The position numbers and the translations under genes are program-made. A stretch of 64,000 bases of DNA from Burkholderiales bacterium (lineage in GTDB: Bacteria; Pseudomonadota; Gammaproteobacteria; Burkholderiales; Burkholderiaceae_C): the NCBI GenBank assembly GCA_028868855.1, contig JAGWTR010000003.1, positions 62,001 to 126,000 of the forward strand, given 5' to 3'. The first letter of the stretch is position 1, and each line of letters opens with the position of its first letter. Below, piece after piece: positions 17,590 through 26,451 of this stretch. Under the pieces are notes generated by a model, which saw only the letters and a list, made by a program, of their open reading frames with translations, ran no database searches and was not told the origin of the DNA.

Positions 17590-18168
17590 ATGAATGCCGT
17601 GTCTACCTCCTCCGCCACGTCCGGTCGCTACACCGGGGTGGCCATGCTGTTCCACTGGGTGCTGGCGGTGGCCATCCTGGGTGCATTCAGCATGGCGCTG
17701 TATGTGGACGAATTGCCCCTGTCACCCACCAAGCTCAAGCTGCTCAACTGGCACAAATGGGCGGGGGTGAGCATTCTGGTTCTGTCGGTCTTGCGCCTGC
17801 TGTGGCGCCTGAGCCACCGCCCGCCCGCGTTGCCCACGCCGATTGAACGGGCCATGCCCGGTTGGCAGCTGGGCGCCTATCACGCGGTGCACCACCTGAT
17901 GTACCTGCTTTTTTTCGTGGTGCCGCTGCTGGGGTGGGCGTACAGCTCAGCGCATGGCTATCCCATCGTCTGGTTCGGCGTGCTGCCCTTGCCCGATTTC
18001 GTGCCGGTGGACAAGGCCCTGGCTGCGGCGATCAAGCCCTGGCATGAAATCAGCGCGTTTGCCTTGATCGGCCTGGTGGCCCTGCACGTGGCCGCCGCGC
18101 TCAAGCACCAGTTCATCGACCGCGACGGTTTGATCAGTCGCATGCTGCCCGGCTCTTGGGGCCGTTGA
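17590..18168 (+). CDS. Cytochrome b561 family membrane protein
   Basis: The 192-residue protein has four membrane helices and the heme-ligand histidines of bacterial b561: H22 (FHWVL), H55 (NWHKW), H152 (PWHEI) and H166 (ALHVAAALKH). It should bind two b hemes and pass electrons from quinol or to it in the inner membrane. It heads an operon with two YceI-like genes, a recurrent pairing suggesting isoprenoid quinone handling in the periplasm. Confidence 0.92.
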   Translation: MNAVSTSSATSGRYTGVAMLFHWVLAVAILGAFSMALYVDELPLSPTKLKLLNWHKWAGVSILVLSVLRLLWRLSHRPPALPTPIERAMPGWQLGAYHAVHHLMYLLFFVVPLLGWAYSSAHGYPIVWFGVLPLPDFVPVDKALAAAIKPWHEISAFALIGLVALHVAAALKHQFIDRDGLISRMLPGSWGR

Positions 18169-18186
18169 GCACGAAAGGACAAGCTC

Positions 18187-18756
18187 ATGAAGAACTGGTT
18201 GTTATCCGGCGTGGCCGTGAGTGCCTTGGCGGGCGTGCCTCTGCTGACGCAGGCTGCCGAGCAGACCCTGGTGCCGACGCAAAGCGAAATCACCTTTGTC
18301 GCCAAGCAACTGGGCGTGCCGATGGACGGCCGTTTCAAGCGCTTTGCCGCCCAGACCGCCTTTGACCCGCACCAACTGCCCACCAGCAAGATTGCGCTGC
18401 AGATTGAGTTGGGCAGTGTCTCGCTCAATCCCGAGGCCGATGTCGAACTGGTCAAGCCCGACTGGTTCAACGCCGCCCAGTTCCCCAAGGCCACCTTCCA
18501 GTCCAGCGCCATCAAGGCCTTGGGCGGCGGGCGTTTCGAGGTGACGGGCAAATTGGCCATCAAGGGCCATGCGCGCGATCTGGTGGTGCCGGTGCAGCTC
18601 AGCCAGGCCAAGGGCCTGAGCACGGCCGTGGGCTCGTTCGTCATCAAACGCCTGGACTTCAAGGTGGGCGACGGCGAGTGGGCCGACCCCTCGCTCGTCA
18701 CCAATGACGTGCAAGTCAAATTCAAGCTGGTGTTGCAAGGCGTTCCCGCGCTTTGA
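18187..18756 (+). CDS. YceI-family periplasmic lipid-binding protein, copy 1
   Basis: The 189-residue protein has a signal peptide (to about residue 23, TQA) and the YceI lipocalin-like fold: EITFVAKQLGVPMDGRFKRF at the start, DWFNAAQFPKATF in the middle, and GKLAIKGHARDLVVPV. YceI proteins bind isoprenoids or ubiquinone-like lipids. Compared with copy 2 it has a shorter start and lacks its Cys pair. It lies 18 bases after the cytochrome gene. Confidence 0.9.
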   Translation: MKNWLLSGVAVSALAGVPLLTQAAEQTLVPTQSEITFVAKQLGVPMDGRFKRFAAQTAFDPHQLPTSKIALQIELGSVSLNPEADVELVKPDWFNAAQFPKATFQSSAIKALGGGRFEVTGKLAIKGHARDLVVPVQLSQAKGLSTAVGSFVIKRLDFKVGDGEWADPSLVTNDVQVKFKLVLQGVPAL

Positions 18757-18793
18757 TTTCTTTGATCTACTTTTTTCACCCCTGGAGGCATTC

Positions 18794-19369
18794 ATGAAAA
18801 ATACGTCGCTGACCCTGTTGACCGCCCTGGCTGCGCTGACCGCGACCGCCGCCTTTGCCGAGCCCGCCACCTATGCGCCCGACCCGGCGCACACCGCGGT
18901 GATCTTCGAGGCCCGTCACTTTGGCACCTCGACCCTGCGAGTTCGCTTTGACAAAAAGTCGGGCACCGTCACGCTGGACAAAGCAGCCAAGACGGGCAAG
19001 GTCGAGATGACGATTGACACGAGCTCGATCGACTCGGGCACCCCCGCGTTTGACAAGCACCTCAAGAGCAAGGATTTCTTCAACGTGGAGGCCTTCCCCA
19101 CCGCCACGTTCGTGAGCGACAAGGTGCTGTTTGACGGCGACAAGGTCAGCGCCGTGGTGGGCACCCTGACCTTGCTGGGCAAGAGCCAGACGGTCACGCT
19201 CAAGGCCAACAACTACAACTGCTATCAGAACCCCATGCTCAAGCGCGAGGTGTGCGGCGGCGACTTCGAGACCACCGTCCCTCGCAGCGACTTCGGCATG
19301 ACCAACTTGCTGGCGGCCAGCCCCAACGAGGTTCGCGTGCTGATCCAGATCGAGGCGGTTAAGCAGTAA
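18794..19369 (+). CDS. YceI-family periplasmic lipid-binding protein, copy 2
   Basis: The 191-residue protein has a signal peptide (cleavage after AFA near 22) and the standard YceI pattern: YAPDPAHTAVIFEARHFG, LKSKDFFNVEAFPTATF and the LTLLGKSQTVTLK strand. Two cysteines (NCY and VCGG) are suitably placed for a disulfide, as in other members. It starts 37 bases after copy 1 with GGAGG upstream of ATG 18794. It is the third gene of the cytochrome b561 operon. Confidence 0.93.
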   Translation: MKNTSLTLLTALAALTATAAFAEPATYAPDPAHTAVIFEARHFGTSTLRVRFDKKSGTVTLDKAAKTGKVEMTIDTSSIDSGTPAFDKHLKSKDFFNVEAFPTATFVSDKVLFDGDKVSAVVGTLTLLGKSQTVTLKANNYNCYQNPMLKREVCGGDFETTVPRSDFGMTNLLAASPNEVRVLIQIEAVKQ

Positions 19370-19372
19370 GTT

Positions 19373-20203
19373 TCAGCCCTGCTGTTGCGTCAGGTTGAGT
19401 CGTTCGCAAACCCGGCCCGTGGCCAGTCGGAAGGCCTCGAAATTCAGGCCCGCCTGCGCGGCCAGTGGCGCCAGGGTTTGCCATACCGCCTCCGGGACTG
19501 CGGATTTCTCGGCGTCGAGTAGCAAGACGTCCACGGCGGCCCCGATGATCAGCAGGCGCTGAACCACCGGACGTTCGTGGGCCCAGGTGCTCTGGGGCTG
19601 GGTGCGGTTGCGCACCCCATCGGCCACTTCACGCGACAGTCCCCAGGACTGGCACATGGCCGCGCCCAGGGCCGAGTGGCTGACGCCAAAGGCTTCGATT
19701 TCGGCGGCGGCCAGTTGGTTTTCGTTGCTGCTGGCCTTGTCCACGACCGAGTAGCGCTGGTGGTCATAGGCGATCAGCACGGCGCGGCCGCTTTCGGCAA
19801 ACAGGCCCATGGTGTGGGCCAACCACGGGTCGACGTCCAGTTGGTGGGCGATGCGGCTCATGGCCAAGCCGCGGATGCCGGCCTTGTCCCAGATGGTTTG
19901 CATCAGGGGGCCCGGCGGGAAGGCGCCGCGCAACCCGATCTCGTAGGTCAGGCTGGCCACTTGGGCCATGCCCAGATACCGAATGCCGTCGTGCACGGTT
20001 TCCACGCGCTTGAGCAAACCGAACATGGCCGAATTGACGGTGCGCACCACCGCCGAGGACAAGGCCATGTCGTTTTCGATGACGCCGGCCAGCTGTTCGG
20101 TCGTGGTGCCTTCCTCAGCCATCAGCAGGGACAGGCGCACCAGGGTGCTGGGGCAGGCGGGCAGGTCGATGTTCAGACTGCGCAGATCGGATTCAATGGT
20201 CAT
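19373..20203 (-). CDS. HDOD domain signalling protein
   Basis: The 276-residue cytoplasmic protein is a HDOD domain: an N-terminal helix with LPACPSTLVRLSLLM, NDMALSSAVVRTVNSAMFG, GIRYLGMAQVASL, and the degenerate HD region HQLDVDPWLAHTMGLF. HDOD proteins lack the metal ligands of active HD phosphohydrolases and usually act as scaffolds in c-di-GMP, chemotaxis or stress signalling. No extra domain is attached. It is convergent with the YceI genes. Confidence 0.87.
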   Translation of the reverse strand: MTIESDLRSLNIDLPACPSTLVRLSLLMAEEGTTTEQLAGVIENDMALSSAVVRTVNSAMFGLLKRVETVHDGIRYLGMAQVASLTYEIGLRGAFPPGPLMQTIWDKAGIRGLAMSRIAHQLDVDPWLAHTMGLFAESGRAVLIAYDHQRYSVVDKASSNENQLAAAEIEAFGVSHSALGAAMCQSWGLSREVADGVRNRTQPQSTWAHERPVVQRLLIIGAAVDVLLLDAEKSAVPEAVWQTLAPLAAQAGLNFEAFRLATGRVCERLNLTQQQG

Positions 20204-20274
20204 GGCTGGGGCACACCTTTCCCCGCCAGTCTAGGCCGCCTGCGCTGGAGAGCAGTTCCGAAAGAGCATGGCTT

Positions 20275-21363
20275 TCAACCGCCATTCTTGGGACTCAGGC
20301 GGCTGCGGGCCACCCGTGTCCTTGGCGCGGACAGGCCGTGGTGTTGGCGGTACTCGCTGGGCGCCATGCCCTTCCAGCGGCGGAAGGCCTCAATGAAGGT
20401 GGTGACATCGGCGTAGCCCAGGCGCTCGGCGATCTCGCTGTGCGTCAGGCTGGCCGAGGTCATCAGTTCTTCGGTCAGGGTGCGCCGCACCTCTTCGAGC
20501 AGGCCGCGGAAGGTGGCGCCCTCGGCCGTCAGGTGGCGGCGCAGGGTGCGCGAGGTCATCCGCATCTCGCCGGCGACCTCTTCCATGTCGGGGATGTGGC
20601 CGGGCGTGTGCAACAGGCGGTCGCGCACGGTGGCGGCCACGCCGGTGCGGACATGGCGGCGCTCCATCAGCTCACGACACATCTGCTCGCACAGCTCGGT
20701 GGTGTGCGGGTCCGCCTGCGGCAGCGGCTCGTTCATCAGGGCGGCTTCGAACGCGCTGCGATCGTGGGCCTGGTCAAACATCGGGCGCACGCCGAACAGT
20801 GTGGTGTAAGCCGCCACCAGGGCGGGCTCGGGCTCGGCGCAGCGCATCTGGATCTCCCGATAAGGCAAGGGGTGGCCCAGGATTTCGCGCTGCAAGGTGA
20901 CCACGGCGGCACGGTCGCGGTCCACGATGAATTGGCGCAGGTCGGGCGGTAGGTGCTCGGTGCGGTAGGAGGAAAAGATCAGGTCACCGTGGCGTTCGAC
21001 CACGTTGGAGGTGAGCGAGAACGTCAGGTTCAGCATGCGCGAGCCCATGGAGATGGCGCTGCCAAAGGTCGGGCTGCTCAGCACGGCATAGCCCCACAGC
21101 CCATAGGTGGTGACGTGGTAGCGACAGCCCGCCTGGATGCCCAGGTCCGGGATGTGCTTCAGATCGGCGACCAGGTTGCGGATGAGCTGGATTTCCTGCA
21201 CCGCGTCAATTTCGCCACGGGGGCCATCCAGCATGGCTGGGGTGATGTCGGTGTGGCGCAGGAGGCGGTCATGACTCAGGCCATGGTCCAGCCCGAGTTG
21301 TGTGAGCACGCGGGCGGTGGCGATGCCACGGCGGAAATCCCAAGGGGTTGATTTGGAGCTCAT
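20275..21363 (-). CDS. AraC-family transcriptional regulator (OruR-like, arabinose-binding-type N-domain)
   Basis: The 362-residue protein has an N-terminal ligand-binding domain of the OruR/ArgR type (GLDHGLSHDRLL, GLWGYAVLSSPTFGSA) and a C-terminal double helix-turn-helix (about 258-345) with MEEVAGEMRMTSRTLRRHL and HSEIAERLGYADVTTF. It should control a nearby or distant catabolic gene in response to a small molecule. No obvious target is adjacent. A perfect inverted repeat lies 5-17 bases upstream of the start (21368-21380), a likely autoregulatory site. Confidence 0.9.
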   Translation of the reverse strand: MSSKSTPWDFRRGIATARVLTQLGLDHGLSHDRLLRHTDITPAMLDGPRGEIDAVQEIQLIRNLVADLKHIPDLGIQAGCRYHVTTYGLWGYAVLSSPTFGSAISMGSRMLNLTFSLTSNVVERHGDLIFSSYRTEHLPPDLRQFIVDRDRAAVVTLQREILGHPLPYREIQMRCAEPEPALVAAYTTLFGVRPMFDQAHDRSAFEAALMNEPLPQADPHTTELCEQMCRELMERRHVRTGVAATVRDRLLHTPGHIPDMEEVAGEMRMTSRTLRRHLTAEGATFRGLLEEVRRTLTEELMTSASLTHSEIAERLGYADVTTFIEAFRRWKGMAPSEYRQHHGLSAPRTRVARSRLSPKNGG

Positions 21364-21367
21364 GGCG

Positions 21368-21380
21368 GGACATTATGTCC
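21368..21380. repeat. Perfect 6-base inverted repeat directly upstream of the AraC-type gene
   Basis: GGACAT and ATGTCC flank one T, immediately before the start of the regulator gene (minus strand). The right half also includes a CATAAT -10-like element on the minus strand. The position fits an operator for autoregulation. Confidence 0.4.
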
Positions 21381-21446
21381 GCCCATCCCGATAAGTTGTC
21401 CTATTTTCCGGGTTGATGGGCCCGTGGTGGCGCCCCTGGCGGTATT

Positions 21447-22670
21447 TTATCGCTCCGACTTGCGCAAGATGACCAGCCCCTTGAGGTACTCCCCCTCGGG
21501 GAAGGTGACGGTGGTGGGGTGGTCGGGGGCGGCTTCCAGGCGCTTGACGATGTAGCCGTCCACGCCCGCGTCCAGTCCGGCGCCGGCCACGATCTTGTGG
21601 AACAGGTCGGCACTGACGCCGCCTGAGCAGGAAAAGGTCAGCAGCATGCCTTGATCGGACAGCAGTTTGAAGGCCAGGCGGTTGATGTCTTTGTAGGCGC
21701 GCGCCGCGCGCTCGGCATGGGCGGCCGTGGGCGCGAACTTGGGCGGGTCCAGCACGATGGCGTCAAAGGTGCGGCCTTCGCTGATGAAGCGGCGTAGCGT
21801 GGCGTTCACGTCGGCGTCCAGCGCCGTGTGCAGGGCGGGGTCAAAGCCGTTGAGCCGCACATGCGCATGGGCGCGGGCCAGCGCCGGGCCCGATGAGTCC
21901 ACGCTGATGACTTCGGTGGCGCCGCCCGCCAGCGCGGCCACGCTGAAGCCGCCGGTGTAGCTGTAGCAGTTGAGTACGCTGCGGGCGTTCCATTGGCGCA
22001 CCAGGTCGGCGAACAGCTTGCGGTTGTCGCGCTGGTCCAGGTAGTAGCCGGTTTTGTGGCCCTCGGCCACGTCCAGGCTCAGGCGCCAGGCGTGTTCGCG
22101 GATGGTGACTTCGGTGGTGGGGGCGGTTTGGGGGTCTGCGGCGTCGGGGCGGCGCAGCCAGCCGGTGCGCTGCGCCAGGCCTTCGAGTTCGCGCACGTTG
22201 ACGTCAGAGCGTTCATACAGATGCTGGCAGCCCGTGACGCGCAGCAGGGCCTCGGCGATGGGCTCGCGCCAGCGCTCGATGCCGGCGCTCAGGAACTGGG
22301 CACTGAGCAGGTCGCCATAGCGGTCGACGACCAGACCGGGCAGGCCGTCGGCCTCGCCATGGATGAGGCGCACGCCGTCGCTGGCCAGGGTGGCAATGGC
22401 CAGCCGCTCTCGCATGGCGACGGCCTGGGCAATGCGGCGCTCGAAGAAGGCGGCGTCAATGCGCTCGGCCTCGTCAAAGCTCCAGGCGCGCACGCGGATT
22501 TGCGAGCTGGGGCTGAAGGCGCCCCAGGCCAGGAACTGGCCGTCGTGGCTTTGCACGCGCACGGTCTCGCCGCTGTCGGCGCCACCTTTGGCGATGCTGC
22601 CCTGAAAGATCCAGGGGTGACGGCGTTGCAGGGAGCGTTCCTTGCCTTCGCGCAGGGTGATGGTTTTCAT
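21447..22670 (-). CDS. rlmI: 23S rRNA (cytosine1962-C5)-methyltransferase RlmI family
   Basis: The 407-residue protein starts with a PUA domain (GKERSLQRRHPWIFQGSI) and continues with a Rossmann methyltransferase: NCYSYTGGFSVAALAGG for SAM, LDPPKFAPT as motif IV and TFSCSGGV with the catalytic cysteine. RlmI methylates C1962 of 23S rRNA. Length fits the family (about 396). The ATG at 22670 begins exactly at the PUA domain, so an in-frame extension to 22964 is rejected. It is divergent from the glycosyltransferase gene by 51 bases. Confidence 0.93.
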   Translation of the reverse strand: MKTITLREGKERSLQRRHPWIFQGSIAKGGADSGETVRVQSHDGQFLAWGAFSPSSQIRVRAWSFDEAERIDAAFFERRIAQAVAMRERLAIATLASDGVRLIHGEADGLPGLVVDRYGDLLSAQFLSAGIERWREPIAEALLRVTGCQHLYERSDVNVRELEGLAQRTGWLRRPDAADPQTAPTTEVTIREHAWRLSLDVAEGHKTGYYLDQRDNRKLFADLVRQWNARSVLNCYSYTGGFSVAALAGGATEVISVDSSGPALARAHAHVRLNGFDPALHTALDADVNATLRRFISEGRTFDAIVLDPPKFAPTAAHAERAARAYKDINRLAFKLLSDQGMLLTFSCSGGVSADLFHKIVAGAGLDAGVDGYIVKRLEAAPDHPTTVTFPEGEYLKGLVILRKSER

Positions 22671-22721
22671 GGCGACATTGTCCGTCAGCCAGGAGGGCTT
22701 CAGAACTGTTCCAATACGGGG

Positions 22722-23732
22722 ATGGATGCCCCTGCCCTCACCCCCCTGACTTCCTTTGCGCCCCCGGCCCGCCGCGCGCTCGATGCCACCCTGCTGACCG
22801 TGGTGATCCCGGCCTTCAATGAAGAAGCCGCCATTGGCGAGACGGTTCGCACCATCGCCAGTTGGTTGAGCGCGCATGTGCCGCACTGGGACATCCTGGT
22901 GGTGGACGACGGCAGCACCGACCACACGGTCGAGGCGGTGCTGAACCTCAGCCCCTCGCTGCACTCGTCCTTGCTGCGCCTGTCACGCAACTTCGGCAAG
23001 GAGGCGGCCTTGACCGCTGGCCTGGACCATGCGCGTGGGGGGGTGGTGATTGGCATGGACGCCGATGGCCAGCACCCCGTGGACTTGTTGGGCCCCATGC
23101 TCAAGCACTGGCTCGAAGGCGTTGACATGGTCTACGCGGTGCGCCAGGACCGCGATCAGGAGCCGGGCTTCAAGCGCGTCGGAGCGCGCTGGTTCTACCG
23201 CGCACTGGGCATGGGCGGGCAGATCCACATTCCCGAAGACGCCGGCGACTTTCGCCTGATGGACCGCTGTGTCGTCGACGCCTTGAAGGCCCTGCCCGAG
23301 CGCAGCCGCTTCATGAAGGGCCTGTACGCCTGGGTGGGCTTTCGCACGCTGGGCTTGCCCTACACGCCGCTGGCGCGTCAACACGGCGTGACGACCTATT
23401 CCAAGCGCAAGCTGATCAAGCTGGCCTGGACCGGCTTCACCGGCTTTTCAGCGCTGCCCTTGCGCGTGTCGAGCGCGGTGGGCTTGCTGCTGTCGGCACT
23501 GGCCTTTGTGTACGGCGTGGTCGTGGTGATCGACAACCTGTTCTTTCAAGGCTCCGTCCCGGGCTGGCCGACCATCGTGGCCAGCATCATGTTCTTCTCG
23601 GGCGTGCAGTTGCTGTTCATCGGCATCTTGGGCGAATATCTGGCGCGGGTGTTTGACGAGGTCAAGGGCCGCCCGACCTATCTGGTGGCCGACATCACTC
23701 CCAGCTCGGGCACGCGGCATGCGGTTGAGTGA
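22722..23732 (+). CDS. ArnC/DPM1-type GT2 glycosyltransferase making a polyprenyl-phosphate sugar
   Basis: The 336-residue protein has a GT2 domain (TVVIPAFNEEAAI at 26-38, VVDDGSTDHT at 60-69, GMDADGQHP) and two C-terminal membrane helices, the layout of ArnC and bacterial DPM synthases that transfer a sugar from UDP or GDP to undecaprenyl phosphate. Its neighbours are a GtrA flippase, an ArnT-like transferase and a YdjC-type deacetylase, matching the Bordetella lgm locus for glucosamine modification of lipid A. The donor sugar is probably UDP-GlcNAc (inference). It overlaps the next gene by 14 bases. Confidence 0.9.
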   Translation: MDAPALTPLTSFAPPARRALDATLLTVVIPAFNEEAAIGETVRTIASWLSAHVPHWDILVVDDGSTDHTVEAVLNLSPSLHSSLLRLSRNFGKEAALTAGLDHARGGVVIGMDADGQHPVDLLGPMLKHWLEGVDMVYAVRQDRDQEPGFKRVGARWFYRALGMGGQIHIPEDAGDFRLMDRCVVDALKALPERSRFMKGLYAWVGFRTLGLPYTPLARQHGVTTYSKRKLIKLAWTGFTGFSALPLRVSSAVGLLLSALAFVYGVVVVIDNLFFQGSVPGWPTIVASIMFFSGVQLLFIGILGEYLARVFDEVKGRPTYLVADITPSSGTRHAVE

Positions 23733-24099
23733 CTGGGGCCCGGCGCGCTTTGTGCTGGTGGGCATCGCCGCCGCCGCGGTGCACTACATGGTCGCCTTGC
23801 TGATCAATGGCGTGCTGGGCGTGCCGCCGGCTTGGGCCAACCCGCTGGCCTTTGTCACGGCCTTTCCGGTCAGCTATGTCGGGCACCGGGTGTTTTCATT
23901 CCCGCAGGCGCGCTTGCCGCATCGTCAGGCCTTGCCCCGCTTCATGACCGTGGCCGTCAGCAGCTTTGTGGGCAACCAGGCCTTGCTGTTGGTGCTGTTG
24001 CAGCAGTTGGCTTGGCCCTTCTGGTTCGCCTTGGGCGTCACCCTGGTCACTGTGGCGCTGGCCACCTATGTGTTCAGTCGCTATTGGGCGTTTCGCTGA
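23719..24099 (+). CDS. GtrA-family small membrane protein, probable flippase
   Basis: The 126-residue protein has four membrane helices and the GtrA pattern (RFVLVGIAAAAVHYMVALL, NPLAFVTAFPVSYVGHRVFSF, and the closing YVFSRYWAFR). GtrA proteins are thought to flip undecaprenyl-phosphate-linked sugars across the inner membrane. The ATG at 23719 lies inside the preceding glycosyltransferase gene, so the two are coupled. It is the counterpart of LgmD in the Bordetella locus. Confidence 0.88.
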   Translation: MRLSDWGPARFVLVGIAAAAVHYMVALLINGVLGVPPAWANPLAFVTAFPVSYVGHRVFSFPQARLPHRQALPRFMTVAVSSFVGNQALLLVLLQQLAWPFWFALGVTLVTVALATYVFSRYWAFR

Positions 24100-25609
24100 C
24101 GGGCGGTTGGGTGATTTTCAGCACCACCACCGGGCCCTCGCTGGCCACGATGGGCCAGGCTTGCAGCCCGGGTTCCTTGGCCACCTGCTCACGGCTGGCC
24201 CACAGCCAGATGACGACCGGCGTTTTGGTGGTGGCCGCCACATGGCTCGCCCATTGCTCAGGCGAGATCAAGGCGCTGCCTGAGGCGGGCTCGAACTCGC
24301 GGCCTTCGGCCAGTTCACGGCGCCAGTTGTCGGGCAGCTGACGGCTGCTGGGCGCCCAGTCGCCCACCACCAGCACCGGCTTGGCGCGGTCCAGCACCAC
24401 CGGCACGGCATAGTCGTAGCAGTTCCAGAAGGCAATGTCGTCGGTGGGGCGGATGTGTGACTTCAAGGCCTGGGCCAGTTGGGCGGCTTCTTGGGGTTGC
24501 TTTTGCGTGGCCACGCCCACCAGCACGACGCACAGCAAGGCGCCCAAGGCCGCCACGGGCTTGCGATGGGGCCAGCGCGCCACCCAGGGGCCCAGCAAAA
24601 TGGCGGCCGCCGGCAAGAGCGGCAGGATGTAGCCCACCAGTTTGGAGCGTGGGATGGAGAAGAACACCATCACCACCACGAACCAGGCCAGCGCCAGCCG
24701 CTGCAGGCTTTGGCGTTGGGCGGGCGCGGCCGGATCGGTTCGGCCACGGTCGCGCCAGGCCGGCCAGGCGATCAAGCTCCAGGGCAGCAGGCCCAGGGCC
24801 AGCACGGCCGGGTAGAACCACGGGCCCCAGGCGTTGTTGAAACCCGCCTCGGTGTAGCGCTGGAAATGCTGCACCACCACAAAGAAGTGGATCAGGCCCG
24901 GCACGCGCTGTTCGGCCAGCAGGAACCAGGGCACCACGATCAGTGCCAGCAGGACCAGGCCGACCAGGCTCAGGCTGCGCAGCAGTCGGCGCGGCTGTCG
25001 GTCCAGCAGGGCCCACAGTGTGAAGACCGCACCGGGCAGCACCAGGCCGATCAGGCCCTTGGCCAGCACGCTCAGGCCTGCTGCGGCATAGGCGGCCCAC
25101 CACAACCACCGTTGCGTTGGGCGTTCGCCCTGGCAGGCCAGCGCCGCCAGGGCGATGGTGGCGCTGATGCAGCCGGCCACCAGCATGTCCAGGTTGGCGT
25201 ATTGCGAGCCCAGCACCATGAAGGGGTTGGTGAGCAGCAGCACGGCCGTCCAGCGCGCACTGCGCTCGTCCATCAGGCGGCGCACCAGGGCGTAGGCGGC
25301 CACGCACGCCAGCATGGCACCCAGGAGGGACGCCAAGCGCGCCACCAGCAGGGTGGGCCCGAAGGCGGCCATGCCCGCGGCTTCGATCCAGTAATAGAGG
25401 GGCGGCTTGTGCAAGAAGGGCAGGCCATTGAGGCGCGGCACCACCCAGTCGCCGCTGCGCAGCATCCAGCGGGCCACGTCGGTGTAGCGGCCTTCGTCGG
25501 GCACGGCCAGCGGGCGCCACACGGCCAGGGCCATCAACCACAGGGCCAGCCCGGCAAACAGTCGGGTCGGGGTGCTGATGCAGGTGCGCAAGCGGTTTGC
25601 CAAGGTCAT
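24074..25609 (-). CDS. ArnT-like GT39 glycosyltransferase (lipid A sugar transferase candidate)
   Basis: The 511-residue inner membrane protein has about 12 helices and the ArnT/PMT signatures: PDEGRY (37-42) in the first periplasmic loop, the LNGLPFLHKPPLYYW loop (60-74) and a charged FFSIPRSKLVGYILPLLP loop. ArnT moves a sugar from undecaprenyl phosphate to lipid A. The gene is convergent with the GtrA gene (26-base overlap) and divergent from the deacetylase gene, so the four-gene module is split over both strands but closely packed. It matches LgmB / FlmK. Confidence 0.9.
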   Translation of the reverse strand: MTLANRLRTCISTPTRLFAGLALWLMALAVWRPLAVPDEGRYTDVARWMLRSGDWVVPRLNGLPFLHKPPLYYWIEAAGMAAFGPTLLVARLASLLGAMLACVAAYALVRRLMDERSARWTAVLLLTNPFMVLGSQYANLDMLVAGCISATIALAALACQGERPTQRWLWWAAYAAAGLSVLAKGLIGLVLPGAVFTLWALLDRQPRRLLRSLSLVGLVLLALIVVPWFLLAEQRVPGLIHFFVVVQHFQRYTEAGFNNAWGPWFYPAVLALGLLPWSLIAWPAWRDRGRTDPAAPAQRQSLQRLALAWFVVVMVFFSIPRSKLVGYILPLLPAAAILLGPWVARWPHRKPVAALGALLCVVLVGVATQKQPQEAAQLAQALKSHIRPTDDIAFWNCYDYAVPVVLDRAKPVLVVGDWAPSSRQLPDNWRRELAEGREFEPASGSALISPEQWASHVAATTKTPVVIWLWASREQVAKEPGLQAWPIVASEGPVVVLKITQPPVSETPNSD

Positions 25610-25628
25610 AAACGATAGACTGGTCTGT

Positions 25629-26417
25629 ATGAGACCCCTGATTGTCACCGCAGACGACTACGCGATGAGCGCCGCCATCGACGAAGGCATTGTCGAGCTG
25701 ATCAACGCTGGCCGCGTGAGCGCCACCTCGTGCATGACCTTGAGCCCCCGCTGGCCCGAGGCGGCCCGCCTGCTCACCGCGGACGTGCGCGCGCGCTGCC
25801 ACCTGGGCCTGCACCTGGACCTGACCGAATTCGCCGCCTCGCCCCTGCCCTTGGGGCGCCTGATCGTCCGGGCCTATGCGCGCCGCCTGGACCCGGCCAC
25901 CTTGCGCCGGACCATCGCCGACCAACTGGCGCGTTTTGAAGCCGCGCTGGGCCAGGCGCCCAACTACGTCGACGGCCACCAGCATGTGCACCAGTTGCCG
26001 CAGGTGCGCGAGGCCTTGATCGAGGTGCTGGCGCGGCGTTACCCGGCGGGCGCGGCGCGGCCCTGGCTGCGCATCAGCGATGCGGGCGTGGCGCAGGGCT
26101 GGAAGGGGCGCTTGATCGCGGCCTTGGGCAGTCGTGCCTTGCGGACCTTGGCGCGTGGGCAGGGCTTGGTCACCACGGGTCGTTTGCTGGGGGTGTATGG
26201 CTTTGAGGGCGATGCGGCGCGCTTCATGCAGCGGCTGCGGCACTGGTTGCCGCACACGCAAGGCGCCACGGCCTTGATGTGTCACCCGGCGGCGCGCCTG
26301 GATGCGGCCGACCCGTTGGGGCCGGCGCGCTATGGCGAATACCAGGCGCTGCGCGGCGAGGGCTTTGCCGCGCTCTTGCTGCGCGAGGGGATCACCGTGG
26401 TGCGCTCGCCCTCGTGA
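25629..26417 (+). CDS. ChbG/HpnK (YdjC)-family deacetylase, NaxD/LgmC-like
   Basis: The 262-residue protein has the YdjC hallmarks: TADDYAMS with the metal-binding DD (9-10), LGLHLDLT (H62), and DGHQHVH at 115-121. These enzymes remove acetyl groups from GlcNAc- or GalNAc-containing molecules. In Francisella (NaxD) and Bordetella (LgmC) a member deacetylates the undecaprenyl-phosphate amino sugar before ArnT-like transfer to lipid A. Beside an ArnT-like gene that role is more likely here than chitobiose or hopanoid metabolism. Confidence 0.87.
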   Translation: MRPLIVTADDYAMSAAIDEGIVELINAGRVSATSCMTLSPRWPEAARLLTADVRARCHLGLHLDLTEFAASPLPLGRLIVRAYARRLDPATLRRTIADQLARFEAALGQAPNYVDGHQHVHQLPQVREALIEVLARRYPAGAARPWLRISDAGVAQGWKGRLIAALGSRALRTLARGQGLVTTGRLLGVYGFEGDAARFMQRLRHWLPHTQGATALMCHPAARLDAADPLGPARYGEYQALRGEGFAALLLREGITVVRSPS

Positions 26418-26451
26418 GCGCGAGCGCTGGCCGTTGCGATCGGCGCTCGCC

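Noticed and set aside
22671-22964. N-terminal extension of rlmI to 22964
   Set aside because: It runs through the divergent glycosyltransferase gene and adds non-conserved residues before the PUA domain.
26420-26450. Terminator between the deacetylase gene and xerC
   Set aside because: GCGAGCGC and GCGCTCGC can pair around a 15-base loop, but there is no T run on either strand, so termination is not supported.
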